This document shows, one piece after another, positions 45,629-59,797 of a DNA stretch of 64,000 bases. A program made the position numbers and the translations under genes. This DNA comes from Chrysopilus asiliformis (Eukaryota; Arthropoda; Insecta; Diptera; Rhagionidae). Each line of letters starts with the position of its first letter. The stretch's first letter is position 1. The stretch is taken from positions 37,103,943 to 37,167,942 of the forward strand of contig OZ035962.1 in the NCBI GenBank assembly GCA_964034945.1, read 5' to 3'. The notes beneath the pieces were generated by a model, which worked only from the letters and a program-made list of their open reading frames with translations, was not told the DNA's origin and searched no databases.

Positions 45629-46437
45629 GGTCTTCCAGATCGTTTAGGAAGAAACTGCCCAAATGAGTTCTTCTGCGTTGAGCTAGTGCTGGGCAATGAC
45701 AGAGAAGATGAGTTGTCGACTCCTCTTCGTCCACATCTCCACAGCTTCTACAAAAATCGTTTGAGGGAGCTCCGAGCCTATCGGCATGTCTACCTATTAG
45801 GCAGTGCCCTGTTATTATTCCCACTACCGTGCTGATCGCATTTCTTTGCAGTGAGAGGAGTCTACTGGAGCGTTTTTTGTCTAGCTTTGGCCAGATACGT
45901 TTGGTGACGGTACACGTTCTCTCCCGTGTCCATCTCTGGTTTGCCTTGTTTAGCGTTTCAGAACTTAGTAGGAGTTTGCACGTTGCCATAGGTATGCCTA
46001 TACTCTCTTTTACAGGTAGAGTTGGCGCAATTGTGCCTCTCCTAGCGAGTTCGTCCGCTTTCTCGTTCCCATCTATGTCACTATGTCCTGGCACCCAAAC
46101 GATGTTGATATTGAAGTATTCAGACATCTCATTAAGAGATGCCTTACACTCCCGTGCCACCTTTGATGTGAGTGCGATAGATTCTAGGGATTTTATTGCC
46201 GCTTGGCTGTCAGTAAAGATGCTAATATCTCTAGATGATACAACATTATTTTTGAGCCACTCGGTGACGTCTTTGATTGCCATCATTTCAGCCTGAAATA
46301 CACTACAGTGATCCGGTAGGCGGAGGCATTGACTGATCTTTAAATGACCAGAGTAGATCCCCCTGCCCACTCTCCCATCCAGTTTGGATCCATCTGTGTA
46401 AAAGTGTACTGTGTTACAGTTTTGTATAGTACCATCC
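45629..46437 (-). pseudogene. LINE RNase H domain, upstream part
   Basis: Minus-strand translation gives VHFYTDGSKLDGRVG (first catalytic Asp), CSVFQAEMMAI (Glu), ISIFTDSQAAIKSL (Asp) and VPGHSDIDGNEKADELA (His and last Asp): all RNase H1-type catalytic residues. A zinc-knuckle-like C-terminus follows (FCRSCGDVDEEESTTHLLCH CPAL). The frame is intact here but lacks the reverse transcriptase (5' truncation) and is cut at NDLEDL by the LTR element. Confidence 0.9.
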
Positions 46438-47030
46438 TCGCATTAGAATAGAACCAAATATTATTTTTTGAACTTAATGCAATAATAATGCATACACACA
46501 CTCTCTCTTTATTATCCATCGGTATTTTTTGAACTCTACAATCAAAATGAATGGAAAATTTTCACAAAAAACTGTCAGTCGCAACTAATAGCTGAACTGG
46601 ATGTAAAAAACTGATGGAAAACTGACGAGTGCCGTAACAGCTGCGACTGATGGAAAACTGATAGAAGTGGCCCTTACATAAATCGGATTTTGTTTTGGCC
46701 CGATTCTCTCTATTTCTGGAGATACGAAAAAGGAAATCTTTCAAGCAACTTTGTTGGTATCGAAAATATTTTCTTTTTAATAACTCCAGAAGTAGAGTGA
46801 ATTTCGCGAAAGCTAAGTGCAACTCAGAATCAGCGACGTCAAAATAGTCTAAAATTCTATATCTTTGATATTGACCAAAATGTCGATTTTTTAACTTAGT
46901 AGGTAATCACTATTTTATTTTTTTTTTGTTTTTATTTGTATTTTCTTTTTGCTGAGTTTTATTATTTTTTATAGAATTTATTTTTATGGAAACTGAACTG
47001 AATTACTAATGACAAACTATTATTAAAGTG

Positions 47031-47597
47031 TGTTTTTATACCCGTATGGTGAAACCAAAGGGTATATTAACTTTGCCTTACCGTTTGTAACGCCAAGATC
47101 TCGTCATCGCACACAAAAATGAATTACACCAGTGTGTTTAGAATGATGAAAAAAGTTGAATTTAGCATGTCCGTCCGTCTGTCCGTCCGTCTGTCCGTCT
47201 GTCTGTCTGTGGCGCGGATTGCGGGCGCACGGATTGAGCTAGAGACTTGAAATTTTGCGTGGATCCGTTTTTCGTAAAATGCGAGGCTAAGTTCGTTAAT
47301 GGGCAAAAACGGACCATTAGGGGGGGTACCCCCCATACGAACGAAAACGGTTTTTGTGAATATCTCAAAAACGGTGCATCGTATCAAAAAAGTCCAAGAA
47401 CAAAAGTTATTGAGGATGTGATTCTACATAAAACTCCCATACATCAAAATCCGATTGGAATAAATTTTAAAAATTCTTATTGGAAAGTTTGACTTCAAAG
47501 TGGAATTTTGGTACAACTGTTCGAATTTTGATACGAATATCACCATACGGGTCTCCAATGATTGCCAGATTGGCAATTATAGCTTTTGTTATGTTTT
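47031..47597 (+). mobile_element. DINE-1-like element, full length, inside the hAT-like element
   Basis: 567 bp, all landmarks intact, including GGGGGGGTACCCCCC, a perfect palindrome. Lies close to the right end of the hAT-like element. Confidence 0.9.
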
Positions 47598-47865
47598 TGT
47601 TTTCAGTTTCCATACAATGTGTAACGAAATAATAACGTTATAACGTAACGAAATGAAATTTTTTATTGTTTACAAAACGAAATAACATAACGAAATAAAA
47701 GTTCAATTTCGTTACGTAACGAAACGTATAACGTTACGATTGTTTATTTCGTTTCCCGTCCCTGTTAAAAATTCAAAAATAAATGCCTGAGAAATATATA
47801 GAACAGATAGAACTTTTTAATTGCAAAATTTTAAAACAAATGATTGATTTTTTCTTGTTTTTTAG

Positions 47866-48054
<189 letters not shown>

Positions 48055-49323
48055 TAATTGTTAATTTAGGTTTTCTTTAATGGAAAACGGATATGAAGGT
48101 TAAATAGAGTGTGATTTTTATTTTCATGTGATAACATTCCCAAAATATTCGAACTGATAGCGTAATTTCATGCTTTTTGCAATTTTTTCATCTACTTGAT
48201 AAGATTACGTCCAGCTAATATTTTTCTTTGAATAGCGAAGGAAGTGTTGGAAATTTATTGCGTGTGTTGTCTATGTGTACACAAAACTGCGAAGTACAGA
48301 AGCAATTTTTTCCCCCGCAGAAAAAAAATATAACAAACTCGGGCTATTCTGCTCTATTGAAACCCAAATTTATTTAATAACAGAGAAAGACAAAATTCCA
48401 AGAATCTAAACTTTTATTGACATCACTGATTGTCGACTTTTGAAATCTTTTGCACCTTTTATTAATATCAGTACACTGGAACATATCGTCTACAGATTTG
48501 TGTGGCGCCAAAAATTACTTCAATTATCACCTGATCAATAAATAATTGTCGCTCAATGAAATGATTTAAATGATATACCACGAATAGTTAATAACTCAAG
48601 GACATTCTGTGAGGGAAAAAAATTGTTATCAATTTTACATTATTATTGCGAAATAGTTAGATTTGGGCTTACCCAAATGTATTGTTAGATTGCAAAAAGT
48701 TGGAAAAAATTATTCAATAAAAACCCATCAGCACATTTGATAGAAGATTCTAGAGTTTACGGTATTTAATTAGCTCAACGGATTGTTGACTTTTAGCGAC
48801 AATTGTGTAAATGTTTTCGTACACGGTAAAAAAATTTTTTTTTGGTATTGTATACAGTTCTACACCGAAAAAATATCAAAATTTAATCTCGCGAAAGATT
48901 ATTATTTATTAAGTTATCCAAATAAGTTATTGATTTTAATACTTTTTTTTTATTAAAATTTAATACATTCGCATTATTTTTTTAATGCATTTTCGTATTA
49001 CAATGTGATGCAAACGCGCTATTTAAAAATAAATTTAATCTTATTCAAATCTAATATTATTATTAAATTTTGATTTATTGAAAAATGGAAGTATTAAAAA
49101 ACTGCTTTTTAAAACCTTCGTTTTTTGATACTTCCTTTTTGTCTTAGATACTCGGATGTTGCAGATCATATGCGAATTTTAACGGAACGAAAATTTATAA
49201 AAATATTGAAAAATAATACAAATTTTATTAAAAAAATATCAAATTCCAGGACTGGGATTAAAAGTTAATACAAGAAGCATTAAAAATATGCCCATTTAAT
49301 GCTGTTGGAATTAAATGTAATAC

Positions 49324-49876
49324 TTTTTATACCCGTATGGTGAAACCAAAGGGTATACGAGTATCAAATTTACCTTACCGCTTGTAACGCCAAGATCCCG
49401 TTATCACATACAAAAATGAATTACACCAGTGTGTTTAGAATGATAAAAAAAATGAATTTTGAATGTCCGTCCGTCTGTCTGTCCGTCCGTCTGTCTGTCC
49501 GTCTGTGGCGCGGATTATGGGCGCACTGATTGAGTTAGAGACTTTAAATTTTACGCAGATTCGTTTTTCGTAAAATGCAAGGTTAAGTTCGTTAATGGGC
49601 AAAAATGGTCGGTTAGGGGGGTACCCCCCATACGAACGAAACGTTTTTTTGCGAAGTGAATCTTATCAAAAAAGTGCCAGAACCAAAGTTATTTAGAATA
49701 TGATTCTACATAAAACTCTCTTACATCAAAATCCGATTGGAATAAATTTAAAAAAATCTTATTGGAAAATTTGACTTCAAAGTGGAATTTTGATACAACT
49801 TTTCGCCGTTCACTTAAATCACCATACGGGTTTTCAATAATTGCCAGATTGGCAATTATAGCTTTTGTTATATTTT
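49324..49876 (+). mobile_element. DINE-1-like element, full length, in S6k intron
   Basis: About 553 bp with both subterminal inverted repeats, microsatellite and hairpin. The last bases read TTTTGTTATATTT, slightly diverged. Confidence 0.88.
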
Positions 49877-50840
49877 TTTATTACAATCGATCAAACTCTA
49901 AAAAAGTATTGAAAAATAATACAAGTTTGATTAAAATGTAGTTAATCATGATTGAAATTTAATACAAAAAGTATTAAAAAATGTCGAATTCCAGAAATGG
50001 GATTAAAAGTTAGTCCAATAATTTTAATAATAACAACTTATTGTCCCATAAGTTGTATTATAACCATCCTGATTTAGTATGTTAATTTAATTTAGTATGT
50101 TACAATTAAATTTAACCCTTTCGAACCGCAATTCGTTTGTTTGAACTCTAGGTGGTCCATATGTATAGGGTTAAACCTACGTTGCAGTCAGGGCAATAGT
50201 ATCTACTTTTACGTCGTAACCGTTTACTGGTGAGAGTTACTTGGTTTAGCGCATAACGGAACACATGAGTCGAGCGAGAAGGTCTCGTTCAAGATGATTT
50301 ATCGGTTAATGAAACTCACTGGGTTGGTTCCTTAGGATTCAAATAACATTAAAATTAAAAAATTGATTTTTTTGAAAAAATTGTATTTAGCAAATACTCA
50401 AAAATTGAGGGAAAATCAATCTTTTTCATTTCATTTTTACTACAGTGTGTTGAGCCAGGCGTGGTGACATCATTTTCTTAAAAAAGCACTTCGTGGTATC
50501 ATTTTCTTATAGGTGAAAAAAATCCGTGATAAACGAAAAGACAATTTTATGTCAATGTAGGCTTATTTCCATGCACCTGTATTGGTGAGGTTTGATTGGA
50601 ATTTTTATAACGTAATTCTTAAAATCTTTTTGGTCTAATTTTCTTAGTATTTTTTTTTTACAATTTTCTGGAAACATGATTTTAGGTGATAACGTAAATA
50701 AGAAAAATTACTGATAATGAAAAAAATCGTTGTTCAATAATATAATGTATCTCTATTCGTTGTCGAGATTGACAATTAAAATTTTAAAAATAAATTGACT
50801 GCTCTTTCCTAAACTTACTTATTTTTGAGCAACTGGCATA

Positions 50841-51869
50841 TAAAGGGTCTTTCAATAAGGACGCTCGATTTTAAATGTAAATAAAACACATTGTGTGTAG
50901 ATATCCAGTCATTTTTTTTGTTTGAAAGAATATATTGTCCGCCGCGGCTTTGCTTGGTCGGAGGTCCAATTTTCGATGACTTTGTCGCTTAAATCTGGGT
51001 GAATTTGCTGGATGTCGTTCGTTATGTTGGAGGTTTATTCGCATAGACTTGCGATTTACGATAGCCCTTGTAGGATAGATATTTATTTTTTAAATTTTAA
51101 TTAAATTTAAAAGTTGTTGAGTCGACGGTTGACAATCATATAATAAAATTTTTGAATTAGAAAACGGTTACACAATAAAAACTTACTAGATTAAAAATTT
51201 TAGATTAAAAGGTAACTTTAATTAAAATTTTAAAGTGTCGTAACACCCAAAAGGAAGAAGCCTAGAGGCGTTAAATCGCACTATCTCGGTGGCCAGTTCA
51301 AGTCGTCGCCACGCGAGATAACCATACCCTCAAATCGCCCGTGCAGAATTCCACTGCGGCATGCGCTGTGTGGCATGTAACGCCGTCCTGTTGGAGCCAC
51401 ATGTTGTCGGTATCCATATCATCCAGTTTTGACCACAAGAAGTTACTTATCCTCGATGTGTAGCGTTCGCCGTTGACGGCAATGCCAGTTTCGTTTTGGA
51501 AGAAGTACGGACCGATGATTCCGCCGGACCAAAATCCGCACCAACAGTGACTTTCTCGGGATGCATTTGGTTTTGATGTATCTCGTGTGAATTGGTATCG
51601 TCCCAAATCAGACGATTTTGTTTGTTTACATATCTATTTATCCAAAAATGAGCCTCGTCGCTAAAGATGATTTTTTTTTGGCGAAATTTGGATCAATTTC
51701 CAATTGCACCAGAGCCCAATCATTGCACACGTTGTTCAACGCTATATCCTTCCATGGTGATTTGTCATACACTACTGAACAATTCACAACAAATTTGACA
51801 GATGTTGCTTTGAGAACATAACTGCTATAACCTAACAAACTTCGAGCGGTTTTATTGAAAGACCCTTTA
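50841..51869 (-). mobile_element. Tc1/mariner-superfamily element relic with TIRs
   Basis: Inverted termini TAAAGGGTCTTTCAATAA occur at both ends (50841-50858; reverse complement 51852-51869), followed by a shared CGCTCGA. CATA follows the right end and precedes the left end, so the duplication is TA or CATA. About 1.03 kb, encoding a shortened transposase on the minus strand. Confidence 0.8.
51240..51850 (-). pseudogene. Decayed DDE transposase (Tc1/mariner-like)
   Basis: Minus-strand pieces in shifting frames: LIFG then DEAHFWINRYVNKQN (first Asp), PEKVTV, WCGFWSGGIIGPYFFQNE, NMWLQQDGVTCHTAH (second Asp) and NWPPR-stop-CDLTPLGFFLLG, where the third catalytic Asp (normally LTPLDFF) has become Gly. 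At least one stop and several frameshifts. The motif set is that of a common insect IS630/Tc1-like transposase also present at 54.7-55.6 kb. Confidence 0.82.
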
Positions 51870-52094
51870 CATAAGAAATCAAAATTAAAAGTATCTCTAT
51901 TCAGTGTTGTATATCGGTGAGTTAACTTATCCGTTCCGTTCAGAGGCATTCACGAATCGAAACAGTTTTTCCAATGCAAATCTCTGTAAAATAAAATAAC
52001 TCGTTGTCGAGCCTCAGAAAATTCAAACCTATACATACTTAAAATCATATCTGAAAAGAGTGAAATGGCTCAAAAAAAGTTCACCAACTTAAGT

Positions 52095-52830
52095 AGAGCA
52101 CACATCTATCAGTTTTCCATCAGTCGCGACTGTTACGGTACTTGTCAGTTTTCCATCAGTCGCGACTGTTACGGTACTTGTCAGTTTTCCATCAGTCGCG
52201 ACTGTTACGGTACTTGTCAGTTTTCCATCAGTTTTTATACCCGTATGGTGAAACCAAAGGGTATACTAACTTTGCCTTACCGTTTGTAACGCCAAGATCC
52301 TGTCATCACACAAAAAATTGAATTACACCAGCGTTTTTAGAATAATAAAAATAATTAATTTTTGCATATCCGTCCGTCTGTCCGTCCGTCCGTCTGTCTG
52401 TGGCGCGGATTGCGGGCGCACGGATTGAGCTAAAGATTTGAAATTTTGCGCAGATCCGTTTTTCGTAAAATGCGAGGCTAAGTTCGTTCATGAGCAAAAA
52501 TGGACCATTAGGGGGGGGGTATCCCCCATACGAGCGAAAACGTTTTTTTGCAAATATCTCGAAAACGGTGCATTTTATCAAAAAAGTGCAAGAACAAAAG
52601 TTATTTAGGATATGATTCTACATAAAACTTCCAAACAGATTGGCAATTATAGCTTTTGTTATGTTTTACATCTAGTTATGCGTTCACATCTATTTGTTGC
52701 GACTGACAGTTTTTTTTGTTTCTATTGATTTTGATTGCAGAGTTCAAACAGTGAGGATTGATAATAAAGAGAGAGCGTTTTTATGCATTGTTATTGCATT
52801 AGGTTTTTAAAACAGGGAGAAAAATGTGGA
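52095..52830. mobile_element. Second copy of the AGGGCCAC-type element, with tandem units and DINE insertion
   Basis: 52690-52805 matches the reverse complement of 46447-46600 (shared GTTGCGACTGACAG, GATAATAAAGAGAGAG and TTATTGCATTA motifs). At 52111-52230 there are three copies of a roughly 36-bp unit containing TTTTCCATCAGTCGCGACTG. A DINE-1-like element interrupts it at a T-run. The far end is truncated near GCATTAG. Confidence 0.6.
52231..52667 (+). mobile_element. DINE-1-like element with 3' internal deletion
   Basis: Intact 5' part, microsatellite and core; the segment containing the 3' subterminal repeat is deleted so the hairpin is halved (CAGATTGGCAATTATAGC). It is inserted in a T-run of the AGGGCCAC-type repeat. 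Confidence 0.88.
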
Positions 52831-53032
52831 TGAAATAATAGTTGAAAATGAAAACCGAATGTGGTCATGTTAATTATGTCACGCAGACTTTTTAGATTCC
52901 CTCTTCCTTCGTAGTACTTTTTCACGATTATTTATATTGAATTAATTCGTGGACCCCCCTCCCTTCGCTCTATAAATGTGTCGTATTTTTTCAACATCAG
53001 AGGTTGCTAGATTAAATTTTGAATAAAGATAA

Positions 53033-53218
<186 letters not shown>

Positions 53219-53279
53219 TAAGTACTGTATTTTTTTCACTTACATAGATTTTTGAAATTTTGAATACAAATTCCTATAA

Positions 53280-53525
<246 letters not shown>

Positions 53526-53561
53526 TAAGTGATTTAATAATCCTAAATAAGAAAAATATAA

Positions 53562-53681
<120 letters not shown>

Positions 53682-53747
53682 TAAAGACTTATACATATTT
53701 AAAATCAAATTGATAATAATGGAAATTTTTCTGAATTTTCATTTTAG

Positions 53748-54734
<987 letters not shown>

Positions 54735-55640
54735 TATCTGCAATAACTCGCCGTGTGTTGTCTTCCCGAGGGTCAATCGTTGCTGGCTTATCCACGTAAA
54801 CAAGCAATTTCACGTACCCCACAGAAAATAATCGAGCGGCGTTAGATCACAAGATCTTGATGGCCAATTTACAGGTCGCAATTTTAGAATCACTCTTTCT
54901 TCAAATGTTAATTTTAATAAATCGTGGTGTTGGTCGCAGTACGACACGTAGCCCCATCCTGCTTGAACCACATATCGTCCACATGGATGTCACGTAAATT
55001 TGACTAAAAATTTTCGTTGATCATCTCTGAATCAACGACCATTGACTGTAGCGCCATCTCCTGTCTCATTTTTTAAAGAAATACCGCCCGATGTTACCAC
55101 CACACCTTACGGTACATTTTTCTGGATGTAATGATGTCTCAAGAGTCTCTTGCGGATTATTTTCACTTCAAATACGCCAATTTTTCTTATTGACGCATCT
55201 CTTGAGCCAAAAGTAAACCTCATCGCAGAACACAATTTTGCCATAAACTTCCAAATCATTTTGAAATTGGTTTTGAGTCCACTCAGCGAAGGTACGGCGC
55301 ATGCGATGATCCAACGGTTTGAATTCTTGCACCAACTGAATTTTGTCAGGGATTATGCCAAGATCCTTTCTCAAAATCTTCCAAGTTGTGGGCGGAGAAA
55401 GCTCAAGCTCCTGTGCACGCCTGTGAACTGCCAAATGTTGGTCTCCATTTTCACTAGCCTCAACTACGGCTATATTATTTTCAGAACACACTGATCTCAT
55501 TCTTGTTGTTGGCCTAATGTCATGTAGTGTTAAATTGGTGCGCAATCTATCCACAACCTGACGAATAGCACGCTCAGATGGGCCATTAATCGGTTCTTAA
55601 AATTGACGAAGTGCTCAATTCCTACCCATGGAGAATCAAC
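54735..55640 (-). pseudogene. Second decayed transposase of the same family
   Basis: The minus strand reads ENIAVVEASENGDQHLAVHR, RRAQELELSPPTTWKILRKD, LGIIPDKIQLVQEFKPLDHR and KIVFCDEVYFWLKRCVNKKN (first Asp). Then, after several frame breaks, it reads DDMWFKQDGATCRTA (second Asp) and RSCDLTPLDYFLWG (third Asp retained). Coverage is longer than the 51-kb copy but stops and frameshifts make it dead. Terminal repeats were not resolved. Confidence 0.8.
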
Positions 55641-55659
55641 ATTTCAAAAACAAAAGAAG

Positions 55660-56886
<1,227 letters not shown>

Positions 56887-56979
56887 TGAATTAAATGTTT
56901 TTTTTTTAAATTGTAAAAAATGCACATCAAAGTTTTTTCTAGAATAGTTTGCACTTATAAAACATTACGATTTCATTTG

Positions 56980-57250
56980 TGTTTAACCATTGAATCATTT
57001 CTGATTCATGGTTTTTATGCGACCTTTCTAGCATTGAATTCTATTGGAATTTTTCGGCTTATAGGTCTTCAAAAAAATAATACAACAAATGTTATATTAT
57101 TTTTGTGGATGTTTTCACATCCAATTTCCCCCCAATAGGTCAGGCATGTTTGCCCTGAAAACCCATCAGGAGCCTGTTTCTAGTATGGAAGCTGGCTCAC
57201 CGTCTTTTGTTATATTATTTTTTGTTTTTGCAGACCTATAAGCCAAGAAA
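56980..57250 (+). repeat. Dispersed repeat family D, copy 2
   Basis: Inverted relative to copy 1. It contains ATCATTTCTGATTCATGGTT and AGGAGCCTGTTTCTAGTATG. A small ORF at 56920-57138 overlaps but is not conserved between copies. Confidence 0.7.
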
Positions 57251-57839
57251 TTCCAATAGGATTATTACGGTTTCATATTCATTGTTCTGAAACATAGGGT
57301 TTTTTGGCTGTTGTGTTGAAATGTTTGTCAAAAAAAAACTAATGACCGAATTTTTCTCGATAAGTTTTGGGACAGTTCGAGTCATCCTGAGATAACCTTA
57401 AATTTTGAATTTAAATAAAACAATTTTTTGCATCAAAAAGTATTTTTCAAAGCGATAGTTTGCGTTAAAACTCTTTTAATGAATAAAAAAAGTCTAATTG
57501 CCCATTTATCTATAAAAAACCGACTCGATCCGATCCCAAAATTCTTAATCCGACAATGTCGGATCGGATTAATAATTTTGAATTTAATCATTGAAAAAAG
57601 TTAAATTTTGTTTTAATCAATGATTCATTTTGTTTGCTGGGATATTACGCGCCTGGCACAAAAATCTGGAAAAATAGTAGATGCAAGCAGCTTACGGGAT
57701 TCTCCGTAGTTAACTCGAAATGTTCGAGCTGTCAAAGTAAATTGAAAAAATTCGAGTTGTCAAAGTAAATTGCGTGTGGGATGCCTTGTGGGTGCTATGG
57801 CGAGCAATTTTTTTGTTTTTTTTTTAAATCCAATCCGTT

Positions 57840-57930
57840 TGGATTCGAATCTGGTCCAATTCGATTCGAATCTGGTCCAATTCCATTCGAATCTGGTCCA
57901 ATTCGATTCGAATCTGATTCGACCCGATCC
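57840..57930 (+). repeat. 21-bp tandem repeat
   Basis: Four copies of a 21-bp unit GATTCGAATCTGGTCCAATT C with small changes. Followed by the related GATTCGACCCGATCCGAT. Confidence 0.85.
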
Positions 57931-58217
57931 GATTTTTTAAAACGCTTTTGCAAATTTTTCAGGAGAGCCATTTTAAAGTCTTGTTTGATAAAAATCCATT
58001 ATACTTAGTCTAGTCATTAATACTGATCAAAGAAAAATGCCAAATGAGAACACATTTGTCAAGCCTTTTTTCTATTTATTGGGCCACACAATAGCCACAA
58101 ATCATAGAACACATTATTCGAAAAGGTCGCCATTTAACCAGCCTTCTAACAAAGGAGGCCACAGGGCTGTAAAATACGCCCTCAATTTATTAGAAAGTTG
58201 CTCAATGTTATTCTTCA

Positions 58218-58632
58218 AGTGCGGTATTACACTTGGCATATTTAAGCCGGCAACTTTTGGGCTTAAATAAGCCAATGTGCATACATTTGGCTTAAATAAG
58301 CCAATCCTGTTTGCATATGCTACACAAGTTTACATGTGTGTGTGTGGACTCAACATCAGTCGTGCTTCAGTTACCAGACAGTGAAAATGGGAAAAACCAC
58401 TGAAATTGCTGCTGCTTCAGATACTTCCCAAGATCTTTACCTGCTGACGGTCAGAAAGAAAATGATTTCTTCCTACTACTTTTCCCAAACCGGTTCACAA
58501 GCTCTGCATGTATGCAGAAAGTTGTCGATGAGCCATGATTTCGAGTGGCAACTTTTCCTTCCCATCTCCGCAGTGGTTTTCCCGAAAATCGGCTTAAGTA
58601 AGCCCGAAAGTTGCCATGTGTAATACCGCGCC
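58218..58632. mobile_element. MITE with GCGGTATTACAC ends
   Basis: GCGGTATTACAC at 58221 and its complement at 58618-58629. Subterminal AACTTTTGGGCTTAAATAAG is mirrored by the complement of CTTAAGTAAGCCCGAAAGTT. About 415 bp in the last S6k intron; the open frames in it are incidental. Confidence 0.7.
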
Positions 58633-58639
58633 AAGGATT

Positions 58640-59566
58640 CAATGTTGGCGCATATTTTTTCGCAAACCAAGTTCTCTAAAACAAATCATAGTTTATAGTC
58701 CAACCAGTTGAGTTATGGACTTCCGTAAGCCAGTCCTCGCTTCTGATGAAATTATGAATTTGATTTTCAAGCAATTTTTGTGGTCATTTGGCTTTATGAG
58801 CTAGAGGTGAATCCTGTTGAAACGACCTCTTCCCATTTTTGAATAAGTTTTCATTTAAATCCTTCACTATACATTTTAAACAGTTTCTTGAGCAACTTTG
58901 GCTGACGTTAGCGCCCCTTATTCACAAAAATGACTCCAAGTCGACTTGTATGACTTCATCCTTCCAAAAGTTCAGACGACCTTACAGACCCGTTGGACTA
59001 TAGAGATCATGACTTGCCAAAAAGATACCAAATCATTGAGTCCTTGAAGAAGGATTTCACCCAGTAAATTCTTAAATTAAATTTCAGTGCTAATATTAAA
59101 GAACTGTTACCGTAACTTTTTTTTTTGTGATGCTGTCTGCGATTTGGTGCACAAAATTCAATGTGGCAATTCAATTTGGTAGCTCTATTTTACACGTAGC
59201 AGATTTGGCTCTTACTTCCCATGATAAACCTATAGCTACGTCCGTTAGACTAGGTATATATCCTTTAGTGGTAAAACACATGAAATACATTTGAACACAA
59301 CGTTGATACAATTTTCCGGGAAATATAATCCTATTTCCAGGAAGTTTCATCTTAATCGGTTCAGTGGTTCTCAAGCTATATCCTAATCGGTTCAGTGGTT
59401 CTCAGGCAATATACTTAAATCGAGGACACTCGAGAGAACTTTATATATATATATTTATCACAATTAATGCAATGTTCTATCGGTGCAAATTATTCGCATA
59501 AATTTATATTCTGGTTCAATATCTTTGGTAAAAACGTTTAAACTGTGATATTGTTTGTTTTTTTAG
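58640..59566. other. Intron DNA with SINE/LINE-like tail
   Basis: 59290-59450 has AATCGGTTCAGTGGTTCTCA twice in tandem, as at the 3' side of other repeats here. 58700-59040 may be an old repeat; nothing coding is recognised. Confidence 0.4.
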
Positions 59567-59797
59567 GGTTTTACATACGTAGCACCATCAGTCTTAGAGG
59601 AGATGGCACGCACACGTTTAATATCAGCACGTTCTCCGCGTCGTACAGCCCGCCAACGTGAGGAACACTACAGGTTAACATTCCCGACACAGCGAGGTAT
59701 ATGTTCACGTGAAACGCCGCCACATCTACAGCCTTTTGCACCACGTCCATCACCTCAGGATGAAATGATGGATGTTACTGGTTTACCAATTGTGTAG
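59567..59797 (+). CDS. S6k: S6k last coding exon: hydrophobic-motif threonine and C-terminal tail
   Basis: The exon opens with GFTYVAPSVLEEMARTRLIS. The Thr of FTYVAP is the TORC1-regulated hydrophobic-motif site (Thr389 of mammalian p70). It continues with ARSPRRTARQREEH, a basic Ser-Pro segment likely equivalent to the autoinhibitory/SPRR region, and a Pro-rich low-conservation tail ending in LPIV and a TAG stop. Residues about 359-434. The tail (about 65 residues after FTYVAP) is shorter than in mammals, and I am unsure how far it is conserved outside close relatives. Phase 0 acceptor TTTTTTAG. Confidence 0.97.
   Translation, partial: GFTYVAPSVLEEMARTRLISARSPRRTARQREEHYRLTFPTQRGICSRETPPHLQPFAPRPSPQDEMMDVTGLPIV

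Larger units (their letters stand above)
41855..46437 (-). mobile_element. 5'-truncated LINE (RNase H end), split by the LTR element
   Basis: A non-LTR retrotransposon 3' end of about 970 bp without the LTR insertion. It is flanked by a 9-bp target duplication TCGCATTAG (41846-41854 and 46438-46446). Its 3' end carries a short (CCTAA)n-like tail. The coding part is an RNase H domain plus C-terminal zinc knuckle, placing it in an RNase-H-bearing clade such as I or LOA. 5' truncation is usual for target-primed reverse transcription. Confidence 0.88.
41756..46674. mobile_element. Small TIR element (AGGGCCAC ends) interrupted by the LINE
   Basis: The left end AGGGCCACATCAATCA pairs with AGGGCCACTTCTATCA from the right end in reverse complement, and TTTTCCATCAG is shared further in. 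Without the LINE the element is only about 330 bp. A clean target duplication was not resolved. A second copy lies at 52095-52830. Confidence 0.65.
41469..47764. mobile_element. hAT-like non-autonomous element hosting nested insertions
   Basis: Terminal inverted repeats begin CAGGGATGGGAAACG on the left and CAGGGACGGGAAACG (reverse complement) on the right. They are flanked by a perfect 8-bp duplication TTAAAAAT (41461-41468 and 47765-47772). CAGGG termini and 8-bp duplications are hallmarks of hAT transposons. Subterminal regions are full of ACGTTACGTAACG-type motifs. No transposase was found. Its interior holds the AGGGCCAC element, LINE, LTR element and one DINE-1-like copy. Confidence 0.85.

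Noticed and set aside
45588..46370. Single 260-codon RNase H gene
   Set aside because: Its last codons lie in the LTR of an inserted retrotransposon and its beginning is truncated; it is a disrupted LINE fragment.
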